A stretch of 7,434 nt of DNA from UMGS1474 sp050946775 (GTDB lineage: Bacteria > Bacillota > Clostridia > Oscillospirales > Acutalibacteraceae). Below the pieces are notes generated by a model, which made no database searches, was not told where the DNA came from, and was given only the letters and a program-made list of their open reading frames with translations. Position 1 is the first letter of the stretch. Every line of letters starts with the position of its first letter. The position numbers and the translations under genes were made by a program. The stretch lies in contig JBMNVL010000093.1 of the NCBI GenBank assembly GCA_050946775.1, forward strand, positions 1 to 7,434. The letters run 5' to 3'. This document shows positions 1 to 5,562 of the stretch, piece by piece.

Positions 1-291
1 CCGCAGTCCCAGGGCCGTGCCTTCCACCCGCACCGCTTCGTCCCGCACGGTGATCACCCGCTCGGGATCCAGCGCTTCGGCCGCCAGCAGAGCCGTCATG
101 ATCTTGGTGGTGCTGGCCATCGGCCGGGGCGTTCGCGCGTTCTTTTCAAACAGGATCCGCCCGCTTTCCGCCTCGATCAAAACCGCCGACGACGCCGACA
201 CCTCGATTGGATCGATCGACCCCGCCGACGCCCACGACGACAAGGCGATCAGCAAACAACCGATCGCCGCAGCCATCCGTTTTCCAACCAT
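1..291 (-). CDS. Serine D-alanyl-D-alanine carboxypeptidase (PBP5/DacF type), N-terminal part, cut by window edge
   Basis: Penicillin-binding carboxypeptidase that removes the terminal D-Ala from peptidoglycan pentapeptides outside the cytoplasmic membrane. Only the first 97 residues are in the window; the 3' end lies beyond position 1. Residues 1-23 form a signal peptide: basic MVGKR start, hydrophobic core, and an Ala-Ser-Ala cleavage site before Gly24. The mature start has the family pattern SSAVLIEAESGRILFEKNA, followed by the catalytic SxxK box S60-T-T-K63 within MASTTKIMTALLA, where S60 is the acylated nucleophile. The SxN and KTG boxes would lie outside the window. The ATG at 291 is preceded by AGGGAGGAG about 10 nt upstream; a GTG 9 nt earlier is a weaker alternative. 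It is the last visible gene of the minus-strand operon, 47 nt after gerW with no terminator between. In spore formers such a neighbour could be the DacF/DacB type acting on cortex, but the paralogue cannot be assigned from this fragment. Confidence 0.93.
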   Translation of the reverse strand, partial: MVGKRMAAAIGCLLIALSSWASAGSIDPIEVSASSAVLIEAESGRILFEKNARTPRPMASTTKIMTALLAAEALDPERVITVRDEAVRVEGTALGLR

Positions 292-338
292 CGCCCTCAC
301 GCTCCTCCCTTGAAGATATGTGAAGGCGGGTCAAATTA

Positions 339-722
339 TCAATCCTCAGACTCGGTCTTGTCTTTTTTGAACAGGCCGCCGACCTTGTCGATCACGTCGG
401 GGATCATGTTGACGATGCCGTCGTTGGTGTCGGGCTTGGAGACGACGGGCATCATCCGCACGTCGCCATTGTTGACGACGATAAAGGCCACCGGCGTGAT
501 GTTGACGCCGACGCCCGAGCCGCCGCCGAACAGCTCCTTGTTTTCGTTTTTGCTGGGCAGATCCGAGCCGCCTCCGGCAAAGCCGCAGCTGATCTTGGAC
601 ACCGGGATCAGGGTGATCCCGTCGGGCAGTGCGATGGGGTTGCCGACAACGGTGTTAACGTCCACCATTTCCTTGATCTTTTCCATCGACACTCCGAGCA
701 GATTCTGCACCTTTCCTTCCAT
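339..722 (-). CDS. gerW: GerW (YtfJ) family spore protein
   Basis: Member of the GerW/YtfJ family. In Bacillus subtilis this is a sporulation-expressed protein of the spore needed for normal L-alanine germination; its biochemical role is not established. The 127-residue product shows the family signature: an N-terminal MEKIKEMVDVNTVVGNPI, then ITLIPVSKISCGFAGGG, a glycine-rich FGGGSGVGVNITPVAFIVV and a hydrophilic C-terminal tail rich in Lys, Asp and Glu. There is no signal peptide or membrane segment. The start is uncertain: ATG at 722 has AAAGG 8 nt upstream, while the ATG at 731 (three residues longer) abuts the same purine run and is less likely. The start lies well inside the DUF2953 gene upstream, so the two are probably translationally coupled. 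The same pairing (ytfI-ytfJ) occurs in B. subtilis. Confidence 0.92.
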   Translation of the reverse strand: MEGKVQNLLGVSMEKIKEMVDVNTVVGNPIALPDGITLIPVSKISCGFAGGGSDLPSKNENKELFGGGSGVGVNITPVAFIVVNNGDVRMMPVVSKPDTNDGIVNMIPDVIDKVGGLFKKDKTESED

Positions 723-1368
723 GTTGCTCATCCTTTCCGGTTGAAATAGATTTGTCTTCCGACGTAATTTTGACAAAGCCGAACATCGCCGCCAGTGCAA
801 TCGCCACGATTCGCAGCGGGATCACGTGCACCCGCACGTCGGCGACAACAGCGCCTTTCTCCCGGCCGAAGCCGGGCGTTACCGTCAGCCGGTGGCGTTT
901 GACCCGCATGGTCTGGGTCAGAGTGGTCATCGCAGGATACAGCACCGCGCAGGCTTGTCCGTACCGCACGGCGGTGGCGTCCGCCTCGCCGGCGACGACC
1001 AGCAGATCCAGCTCCAGCCGGTCAACGGTGATCGCCCGCAGCAGACGCTTGGCGGTCTTTGTGACCAGCCGCAGCAGTTCGCCGGCCAGCCGCAGGGTCT
1101 CACCCGGGCTGTCCCGCTTGAGATTTTCGGCGATCTGGGCGAATTTTCCGGGCGGTTTTTCCTTTTTGGGTTTTGGCTTTTTGGGCTTTTTCGGCGGCTT
1201 TTCCGGCTTGGGCGTTTTTTCCTTGCGGGGATACAGGCGGATTTTGATCAGCCCGTACCGCACCCACGCGATCAGCTCGCCGTCGTATTTTGCCCCGGCG
1301 CCCGTCGGGATCAGCAGCAACAAAAGCACCGACCCGAGAATCGCCAGCAGCACGTACAAAACGATCAT
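655..1368 (-). CDS. DUF2953 membrane-anchored protein (YtfI-like)
   Basis: Uncharacterised protein of 237 residues. One hydrophobic segment at residues 2-22 would anchor it in the membrane. A Lys/Pro-rich low-complexity linker follows (about 48-74, repeats of KPxKxPKKPKKP type). The DUF2953 core spans about 113-200 (LELDLLVVAGEADATAVRYGQACAVLYP and VIPLRIVAIALAAMFGF) and ends in a second hydrophobic stretch at 183-199. Homologues stand beside gerW/ytfJ in many spore formers, which suggests a shared role, but no function is known. The ATG at 1368 overlaps the scpB stop as ATGA, with AGAGGA a few bases upstream inside scpB. The last ~25 residues are hydrophilic and read out of frame across the start of gerW, an unusually long overlap of 68-77 nt. 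This tail may come from loss of an earlier stop codon. The family call rests on the core motifs and the neighbourhood. Confidence 0.85.
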   Translation of the reverse strand: MIVLYVLLAILGSVLLLLLIPTGAGAKYDGELIAWVRYGLIKIRLYPRKEKTPKPEKPPKKPKKPKPKKEKPPGKFAQIAENLKRDSPGETLRLAGELLRLVTKTAKRLLRAITVDRLELDLLVVAGEADATAVRYGQACAVLYPAMTTLTQTMRVKRHRLTVTPGFGREKGAVVADVRVHVIPLRIVAIALAAMFGFVKITSEDKSISTGKDEQHGRKGAESARSVDGKDQGNGGR

Positions 1369-1994
1369 ACCGTTTCCTCTGCGTCCTCATCGGGCGGCGT
1401 TTCTTCCTCCTGCGGCTCCACCAGATCCCCCAAGGTGACCTGGCCGTCCAGTGCGCCGTCCATGCCGGGCAATCCCGCCTCTTCCTTTTCGGGAAGCGGC
1501 GGCAGATCCTGCAGCGACGTCATGCCGAAGCTGAGCAGAAAATGGGGCGTGGTGCCGTACAGCAGCGGCCGGCCGGGCAATTCCAGACGCCCGCGCTCCT
1601 CCACCAGGCCTTTTGTGATCAAGCCCTGCAGCACCGCGGAGCAATCCACACCGCGCACCTGCTCGATGAAGGCCTTGGTAACCGGCTGATTGTACGCCAC
1701 CACCGCCAGCACCTCCATCGCTGCCTGGGACAAGGGAGTGTTGCGCCGCAGATCCATCGCCTTGCGGACGTAGGGCGCGTAATCCGGCTGACTGCAAAGC
1801 TGATAGGCGTCGTCCAGACGCCGCAGCGTCACGCCTCCCTGCTGGCGGGCGTAACGCTCCATCAGCCCCTCGGTCAGATAGCGGATCTCGTCCTCGTCCA
1901 GCTCCAGAGCCAGCGCCAGCCGGCTGACCGGAACCGGTTCGCCGCTGGCGAACAGAATGGCCTCGATGGCGGCTTGTTGTTGTCTTGTTTCCAT
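1365..1994 (-). CDS. scpB: Segregation and condensation protein B
   Basis: ScpB dimerises through winged-helix domains, binds the middle of ScpA and, with SMC, forms the bacterial condensin that compacts and segregates replicated chromosomes near the origin. The 209-residue product has the usual start QQAAIEAILFASGEPV (residues 6-21), the first winged helix to about residue 80, and the well-conserved second one (88-165): LSQAAMEVLAVVAYNQPVTKAFIEQVRGVD and the tail LLYGTTPHFLLSFGM followed by DLPPLPE. A further ~40-residue acidic tail (167-209, rich in Glu, Asp and Pro) makes it slightly longer than typical. ATG at 1994 is preceded by GGAGGAATAAACG, placing a strong ribosome-binding site in the last codons of scpA; only 3 nt separate the genes. 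It overlaps the next gene by 4 nt (ATGA). Confidence 0.98.
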   Translation of the reverse strand: METRQQQAAIEAILFASGEPVPVSRLALALELDEDEIRYLTEGLMERYARQQGGVTLRRLDDAYQLCSQPDYAPYVRKAMDLRRNTPLSQAAMEVLAVVAYNQPVTKAFIEQVRGVDCSAVLQGLITKGLVEERGRLELPGRPLLYGTTPHFLLSFGMTSLQDLPPLPEKEEAGLPGMDGALDGQVTLGDLVEPQEEETPPDEDAEETV

Positions 1995-1997
1995 CGT

Positions 1998-2729
1998 TTA
2001 TTCCTCCTGCGCCGTTTCGGCGCGATCCAGCATGGTGACCGTCTGATCGTCGCCTTCACCGTCCACCCGGATGCGGCGCGCCTTGATCAATTCCAGCAGC
2101 GCCAAAAACGTCGCCACCAGCTCGGAACGGCTTTGAGCCGTTTGATACAGGGTGTCATATTCCACCCGGCGCTTGTTGTTGCGGCGCAGCTTGCGCAGCA
2201 CAAACATGATCTTGGAGGACACCGACACGATCTTGCGGGATACAATGCCGCTGAACGCCTGCACCGGCGGCGGCAATCGCCGCTGACCGCGGCCGGCGGC
2301 GGCAAGATAGGCGTCGGCCATCACCTCGGGCGGATGCACCCGGCGATAGGTCCAATCCGGCTCGATATCCTCGGTGGGATGCAAAAACAGATCGCCGCCG
2401 ATATACTGAAGCGCCATTTTTCCCGCCATCAACTGACAAAGCCGGTATTCGATCAGCTCGCCGGTCAGCTCCCGCTTGAGCTGTTCGGCTTCCTCGTGCC
2501 TGGGCAGCAGCATGGCGGATTTGATCTGTACCAGACGCGCCGCCATTTCCAAAAACTCGGTCGCCACGTCAAGATCGGTTTCCTGCATCTGCCGGATGGC
2601 GTCCATATACTGCTGCAGCAGCTCGGCGATGGGAATGTCGTAAATATTCAGTTTGTTCTTCTGCACCAAAAACAGCAGCAGATCCAGCGGCCCTTCAAAG
2701 GCGGGCAGCTTATAGGAAATCGCTTCCAT
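1998..2729 (-). CDS. scpA: Segregation and condensation protein A (kleisin)
   Basis: ScpA is the kleisin subunit that bridges the two SMC heads and holds the ScpB dimer in the cytoplasmic SMC-ScpAB complex. The 243-residue product opens with the diagnostic N-terminal SMC-neck-binding region (residues 8-34, LPAFEGPLDLLLFLVQKNKL then NIYDIPI). It continues with the helix ATEFLEMAARLVQIKSAMLLP (56-76) and a variable middle that binds ScpB. The C-terminal winged helix contacts the SMC cap (about 185-235, including SRSELVATFLALLELIKARRIRV). Length is normal for the family. The ATG at 2729 has AAGGA about 9 nt upstream and lies 24 nt after the M50 peptidase stop. Nothing unusual is seen in it. Confidence 0.98.
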   Translation of the reverse strand: MEAISYKLPAFEGPLDLLLFLVQKNKLNIYDIPIAELLQQYMDAIRQMQETDLDVATEFLEMAARLVQIKSAMLLPRHEEAEQLKRELTGELIEYRLCQLMAGKMALQYIGGDLFLHPTEDIEPDWTYRRVHPPEVMADAYLAAAGRGQRRLPPPVQAFSGIVSRKIVSVSSKIMFVLRKLRRNNKRRVEYDTLYQTAQSRSELVATFLALLELIKARRIRVDGEGDDQTVTMLDRAETAQEE

Positions 2730-2753
2730 TTTGTAACGTCCTTATTTATATAT

Positions 2754-3470
2754 TTAGAACAAATACGGCATCCCGAACAGTGCGCCGATCAGGCCGCACA
2801 GGCCTTCCCGCAGCCAGTACAGCGGCGTATCCAGCACCCCGGTAAACAGCAAAACAAACAGCCCGATGGTGATATACCGCTCGTACTGATCCATATAATA
2901 GGCCCATTTGCGGGGCAATATCGCGGCAAAGATCCGCGAGCCGTCCAGCGGCGGGATGGGCAGCAGGTTGAAGACCGCCAGCCCGATGTTGACGCTGGCG
3001 AACACCTGGATGAGCACGATGTAAGCATAGTACATCCATTCGTTGTCCACATACAGCGAATTGCCGACCACCCTAAAATCGCCGCCGAAAATCATCAGCA
3101 CCCGAAAGATCGCCACCGACAGCACGGCCATCAGCAGATTGGACACCGGACCGGCCAGCGCCGTCAGCGCCATGTCCCGGCGGGCTTTTTTGAAATTGCG
3201 GGGCGATACCGGCACCGGCTGGGCGTAGCCGATCCCGAACAGCAGGATCATCGCCGCGCCGATCCAGTTGATATGCGCCAGCGGATTGAGAGTCAGCCGG
3301 CCGTTCCAGCGCGGTGTTTTATCTCCCAGCTTATCCGCCACAAGGGCGTGGGAAAATTCGTGCACCGGCATCAGCACCAGGATCAGCACCATATACGCGC
3401 CCAGCAAGAACAGCAGCTGGGTAAAATCCACTTCGCCGCTGCGGATCATTTGGATGACGGTTCTGAACAT
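2754..3470 (-). CDS. Site-2 protease-like M50 family zinc metalloprotease
   Basis: Polytopic membrane peptidase of the M50 family (the small, PDZ-less YwhC-like group), expected to cleave substrates within or near the membrane; its substrate is unknown. The 238-residue product carries the zinc-binding HExxH motif as H37-E-F-S-H41 in the first core hydrophobic segment (about 20-45). It also carries the second metal-ligand motif N168-LLPIPPLDGSRI, where D176 is the expected third ligand. Other hydrophobic segments lie at about 66-84, 101-127, 145-170, 198-213 and 218-235. LNPLAHI (61-67) and ALAGPVSN (104-111) are also family-typical. AAAGGAGAG lies 8 nt before the ATG at 3470, and a sigma-A-like promoter lies just upstream, so this is the first gene of the minus-strand operon. 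This peptidase precedes scpA in many Clostridia. No residue essential to catalysis appears to be missing. Confidence 0.95.
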   Translation of the reverse strand: MFRTVIQMIRSGEVDFTQLLFLLGAYMVLILVLMPVHEFSHALVADKLGDKTPRWNGRLTLNPLAHINWIGAAMILLFGIGYAQPVPVSPRNFKKARRDMALTALAGPVSNLLMAVLSVAIFRVLMIFGGDFRVVGNSLYVDNEWMYYAYIVLIQVFASVNIGLAVFNLLPIPPLDGSRIFAAILPRKWAYYMDQYERYITIGLFVLLFTGVLDTPLYWLREGLCGLIGALFGMPYLF

Positions 3471-3507
3471 ATCACGCTCTCCTTTTAAGCAGGCATATAT
3501 ATTTTAT

Positions 3508-3536
3508 ATTATAGTAAATTTTGCCGCCGATTACAA
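3508..3536 (-). promoter_or_regulatory. Sigma-A-type promoter of the M50-scpA-scpB-DUF2953-gerW-carboxypeptidase operon
   Basis: On the minus strand, TTGTAA (3536-3531) is followed by a 17-nt spacer and a consensus -10 TATAAT (3513-3508). Transcription would start near 3501, leaving a leader of about 30 nt before the ATG at 3470 that includes the AAAGGAGAG ribosome-binding site. Position and spacing fit very well; the assignment is from sequence alone. Confidence 0.8.
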
Positions 3537-3538
3537 GT

Positions 3539-3566
3539 CCGACCGGCATTTTTTTGGCGCCGACCG
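3539..3566. repeat. Direct repeat CCGACCG x2, 21 bp apart, between divergent promoters
   Basis: The heptamer CCGACCG occurs at 3539-3545 and 3560-3566, exactly 21 bp (two helical turns) apart. It sits just upstream of the -35 of the minus-strand operon and about 30-57 bp upstream of the rpmB -35. A T-tract lies between the copies. Same-face spacing would suit a regulator that binds as a dimer, but the repeat is short and may be chance. Confidence 0.3.
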
Positions 3567-3595
3567 AAGAAATTTATCTTTTTTTGAAAAAACAC

Positions 3596-3624
3596 TTGCA
3601 TTTTGAGGATTCGTCTGCTAAAAT
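3596..3624 (+). promoter_or_regulatory. Sigma-A-type promoter of rpmB
   Basis: TTGCAT (3596-3601), a 17-nt spacer and TAAAAT (3619-3624) place the transcription start near 3631. The leader of about 28 nt contains AGGAGGT at 3644-3650, 8 nt before the ATG. The -35 is only a partial match, offset by A/T tracts upstream (3576-3593) that could act as an UP-like element. No gene-free stretch around it shows an obvious riboswitch or L28 leader fold. Confidence 0.65.
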
Positions 3625-3658
3625 ATATCCGTTATTTTGCTTTAGGAGGTGCCCAGAC

Positions 3659-3847
3659 ATGGCAAAATGTGATATCTGCGGGAAAAGCATGGTATTCGGC
3701 ATCAAGGTGTCCCACTCCCACAGACGCTCCAATCGCGTGTGGAAGCCCAATATCAAACGCGTCAAAGCGGTGGTCGACGGTTCTCCGAAAAGAATCTACG
3801 CCTGCACCCGTTGCCTGCGTTCCGGTAAAGTCACCCGCGCGCTGTAA
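3659..3847 (+). CDS. rpmB: 50S ribosomal protein L28 (zinc-binding form)
   Basis: Small basic protein of the large ribosomal subunit. The 62 residues match the family from end to end: MAKCDICGKS start, the V-SHSHRRSNRVWKPN core (residues 17-31) and the C-terminal YACTRCLRSGKVTRAL. Two CxxC pairs, C4/C7 and C49/C52, make this the zinc-ribbon (C+) version rather than the cysteine-free type made during zinc starvation in some bacteria. ATG at 3659 follows AGGAGGT with ideal spacing. The upstream in-frame extension to 3521 runs through the promoter and is not coding. The gene is monocistronic, with its own promoter and an intrinsic terminator 15 nt downstream, and is divergent from the protease-scp operon. 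Confidence 0.98.
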   Translation: MAKCDICGKSMVFGIKVSHSHRRSNRVWKPNIKRVKAVVDGSPKRIYACTRCLRSGKVTRAL

Positions 3848-3862
3848 TGCATTTGCGACCCC

Positions 3863-3892
3863 AAAGAGCTGCCATATTTGGCGGCTCTTTTT
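3863..3892 (+). terminator. Intrinsic terminator of rpmB
   Basis: AAAGAGCTGCCA (3863-3874), loop TATT, then TGGCGGCTCTTT (3879-3890): a 12-bp stem with one G-U pair, ending in a short T run (3888-3892). It begins 15 nt after the rpmB stop and lies just upstream of the pncB promoter, so it separates the two transcription units. Confidence 0.88.
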
Positions 3893-3899
3893 GCTTGAC

Positions 3900-3928
3900 T
3901 TGTTATTTGCGTGAAAGTAGTCTATAAT
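3900..3928 (+). promoter_or_regulatory. Sigma-A-type promoter of pncB
   Basis: TTGTTA (3900-3905), a 17-nt spacer and a consensus TATAAT (3923-3928) put the start of transcription near 3935, with a leader of about 27 nt before the ATG at 3962. A better -35 match, TTGACT at 3895-3900, is 22 nt from the -10 and therefore too far. No recognised NiaR or NrtR operator was seen. Confidence 0.75.
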
Positions 3929-3961
3929 ATAATAAAACTAAATGGAAATGAGGGCATCTAT

Positions 3962-5410
3962 ATGAACGGGGATCCCCAGGGCAATTTGACCATGCTGACC
4001 GATTTTTACGAGTTGACCATGGCCAACGGTTTTTTTGAAAACGGCAAGGGCGATCAGATCGTCTACTTCGATATGTTTTTCCGCCGCATCCCTGAAAACG
4101 GCGGATTGGCGATCATGGCCGGACTGCAGCAGGTGATCGAGTATCTGCAGGAACTGCGGTTTTCAGAAGACGACATCGCGTATCTGCGCGGCCGCGGCTG
4201 CTTCTCAGAGGATTTTCTGAAGTATCTGGCGGACTTTCGCTTCGCCTGCGACGTGTGGGCGGTGGAAGAGGGCACGCCGATCTTCCCTCACGAGCCGATC
4301 CTGACGGTCCGCGGACCGGCGATGCAGGCGCAGCTGATCGAAACGGCGGTGCTGCTGACCATCAACCACCAGTCGCTGATTGCCACCAAAGCCAACCGCA
4401 TCGTACGGGCGGCGGCCGGTCGCAGCGTGATGGAATTCGGTTCCCGCCGGGCGCAGGGCTACAGCGGCGCGCTTTTGGGTACCCGGGCGGCGTATATCGG
4501 CGGCTGTTCCTCCAGCGCCAACGTCTTGGCCGACCGGCTGTACGGCATTCCGGCGGTCGGCACCATGGCGCACAGCTGGGTACAGCTTTTCGACAGCGAG
4601 CTGGAGGCGTTTCGCGCCTACGCGCGCACCTATCCCGACAACTGTCTGCTGCTGGTCGACACTTACAACGTCCTCAAATCCGGCATTCCCAACGCCATCA
4701 AGGTATTCCGGGAGGAACTGGTGCCCCTGGGCTTTCGTCCCAAAGGGATCCGGATCGATTCCGGCGATATCACCTATTTGAGCAAAAAAGCGCGCCGGAT
4801 GCTGGATGATGCCGGCTTTGGCGACTGCGCCATCACCGCCTCCAACGCGCTGGACGAGACCATCATCCGGGATATGATCGCTCAAGGCGCCGCCGTGGAC
4901 AGCTTCGGCGTCGGCGAACGGCTGATCACCGCCGCAGGCGAACCGGTATTCGGCGGCGTTTACAAGCTGGCGGCTATCGAAGAGAACGGCCGGATCATTC
5001 CCCGGATTAAGGTCAGCGAAAACGTGACCAAGATCACCAACCCCTGCTTTAAGAAGCTGTGGCGGTTGTTTGACGTCGACACCGGCAAAGCGATTGCCGA
5101 CGTGCTGACCATGCACGACGAGGTGATCGACGATACCCGTCCTTACGAGATCTTCGATTCCGAGCACATCTGGAAGCGCAAGACGGTGACCAATTTCCGG
5201 GCGGTCGAGCTGCTCAAGCCGATTTTCAAGGGCGGCAAATGCGTTTACCGTTCGCCCAGCGTTCACGAGATCCGCCAGCGTTGCGCCGAGCAGGTGTCCC
5301 ATATGTGGGACGAGGTGCTGCGGTTTGAAAATCCCCACAACTACTACGTGGATCTTTCGCAGGCGCTTTGGGATGAGAAGCAACGGCTCCTGGCGGAATA
5401 CAGTGAATAA
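3962..5410 (+). CDS. pncB: Nicotinate phosphoribosyltransferase
   Basis: Converts nicotinate and PRPP, with ATP, to nicotinate mononucleotide and pyrophosphate: the first step of the Preiss-Handler NAD salvage route, in the cytoplasm. The 482-residue product shows the family motifs in order: LTDFYELTMANGFF (12-25), EFGSRRAQG (158-166), GTMAHSWVQ (200-208) with H204 as the likely autophosphorylated histidine, LLVDTYNVL (230-238), the phosphate-binding IRIDSGDITYLS (263-274) and SFGVGERL (314-321). A C-terminal ~150-residue part is normal for the longer Gram-positive form. The ATG at 3962 has GAGG 8 nt upstream. An upstream in-frame GTG at 3911 lies before the -10 box and cannot be used from the mapped promoter. 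The gene is monocistronic as far as can be seen. Specificity for nicotinate over nicotinamide is from the family. Confidence 0.97.
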   Translation: MNGDPQGNLTMLTDFYELTMANGFFENGKGDQIVYFDMFFRRIPENGGLAIMAGLQQVIEYLQELRFSEDDIAYLRGRGCFSEDFLKYLADFRFACDVWAVEEGTPIFPHEPILTVRGPAMQAQLIETAVLLTINHQSLIATKANRIVRAAAGRSVMEFGSRRAQGYSGALLGTRAAYIGGCSSSANVLADRLYGIPAVGTMAHSWVQLFDSELEAFRAYARTYPDNCLLLVDTYNVLKSGIPNAIKVFREELVPLGFRPKGIRIDSGDITYLSKKARRMLDDAGFGDCAITASNALDETIIRDMIAQGAAVDSFGVGERLITAAGEPVFGGVYKLAAIEENGRIIPRIKVSENVTKITNPCFKKLWRLFDVDTGKAIADVLTMHDEVIDDTRPYEIFDSEHIWKRKTVTNFRAVELLKPIFKGGKCVYRSPSVHEIRQRCAEQVSHMWDEVLRFENPHNYYVDLSQALWDEKQRLLAEYSE

Positions 5411-5434
5411 ACATTCGCATTTTTATCCCAAGAA

Positions 5435-5464
5435 TTCACAATTTGTTCATATTTTCTTTATAAA
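5435..5464 (+). promoter_or_regulatory. Candidate promoter of the winged-helix regulator gene
   Basis: TTCACA (5435-5440), an 18-nt spacer and TATAAA (5459-5464) each match consensus at five of six positions. Transcription would start near 5471, giving an unusually long leader of about 90 nt before the ATG at 5563. The -10 lies inside a dyad (5447-5469). Other AT-rich hexamers downstream, for example TACTAT at 5498, could also serve, so the choice is uncertain. Confidence 0.5.
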
Positions 5465-5480
5465 TATGAGTTAATATTAA
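5447..5480. promoter_or_regulatory. Operator-like AT-rich dyads upstream of the regulator gene
   Basis: A perfect 8-bp inverted repeat, TCATATTT (5447-5454) and AAATATGA (5462-5469) with a 7-nt centre, is followed at once by a perfect 10-bp palindrome TTAATATTAA (5471-5480). The first dyad surrounds the candidate -10 TATAAA, the usual place for a repressor site. It has no GC base of stem strength and no following T run, so a terminator for pncB is less likely, though it is the only hairpin after that gene. The rest of 5411-5562 is AT-rich, ending in a purine-rich leader (5527-5554). Confidence 0.4.
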
Positions 5481-5547
5481 ACTATGTTAGTGTGGTGTAC
5501 TATTACATCCTGACAGCAAACACAAACGAGAATGAGAAAGAGAAAAA

Positions 5548-5555
5548 AAGGAGGT
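5548..5555 (+). promoter_or_regulatory. Strong ribosome-binding site of the regulator gene
   Basis: AAGGAGGT ends 7 nt before the ATG at 5563, a near-perfect anti-16S match at the end of a purine-rich run. It fixes the start codon and therefore the short length of the N-terminal domain of the downstream protein. Confidence 0.85.
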
Positions 5556-5562
5556 CCTTGCG

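Noticed and set aside
1153..1221. T/G-rich repetitive stretch as a DNA repeat element
   Set aside because: It simply encodes the Lys/Pro-rich linker of the DUF2953 protein on the minus strand.
826..1689. A 287-codon plus-strand open frame across the DUF2953 and scpB genes
   Set aside because: It is antisense to coding sequence with clear family matches and contains Gln/Arg/Ser-rich filler of the kind produced by reverse-strand reading.
2730..2753. AT-rich TATAAA-like stretch between the M50 gene and scpA as an internal promoter
   Set aside because: No -35-like hexamer stands at 16-18 nt upstream on the minus strand, and the gap is better explained as leader for the scpA ribosome-binding site.
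1290..3488. A 732-codon plus-strand open frame running opposite scpB, scpA and the M50 gene
   Set aside because: It is antisense to three well-recognised genes, its product is dominated by His, Gln and Arg as expected from the reverse complement of GC-rich codons, and it has no recognisable domain.
3521..3658. N-terminal extension of the rpmB frame
   Set aside because: It runs through the divergent promoter region; the L28 family starts at MAKCDICGKS, directly behind a perfect AGGAGGT.
3911..3961. Upstream GTG start for pncB adding 17 residues
   Set aside because: The extension covers the -10 box TATAAT at 3923-3928, so it would not be on the transcript, and the ATG at 3962 has a suitable GAGG.
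4205..5383. A 392-codon minus-strand open frame opposite pncB
   Set aside because: It lies wholly within the pncB frame on the other strand and shows no family motif or credible ribosome-binding site.
5447..5469. Dyad after pncB as its terminator
   Set aside because: The stem is almost all A-T pairs and is not followed by a T run, so an operator or chance symmetry is more likely than a terminator.
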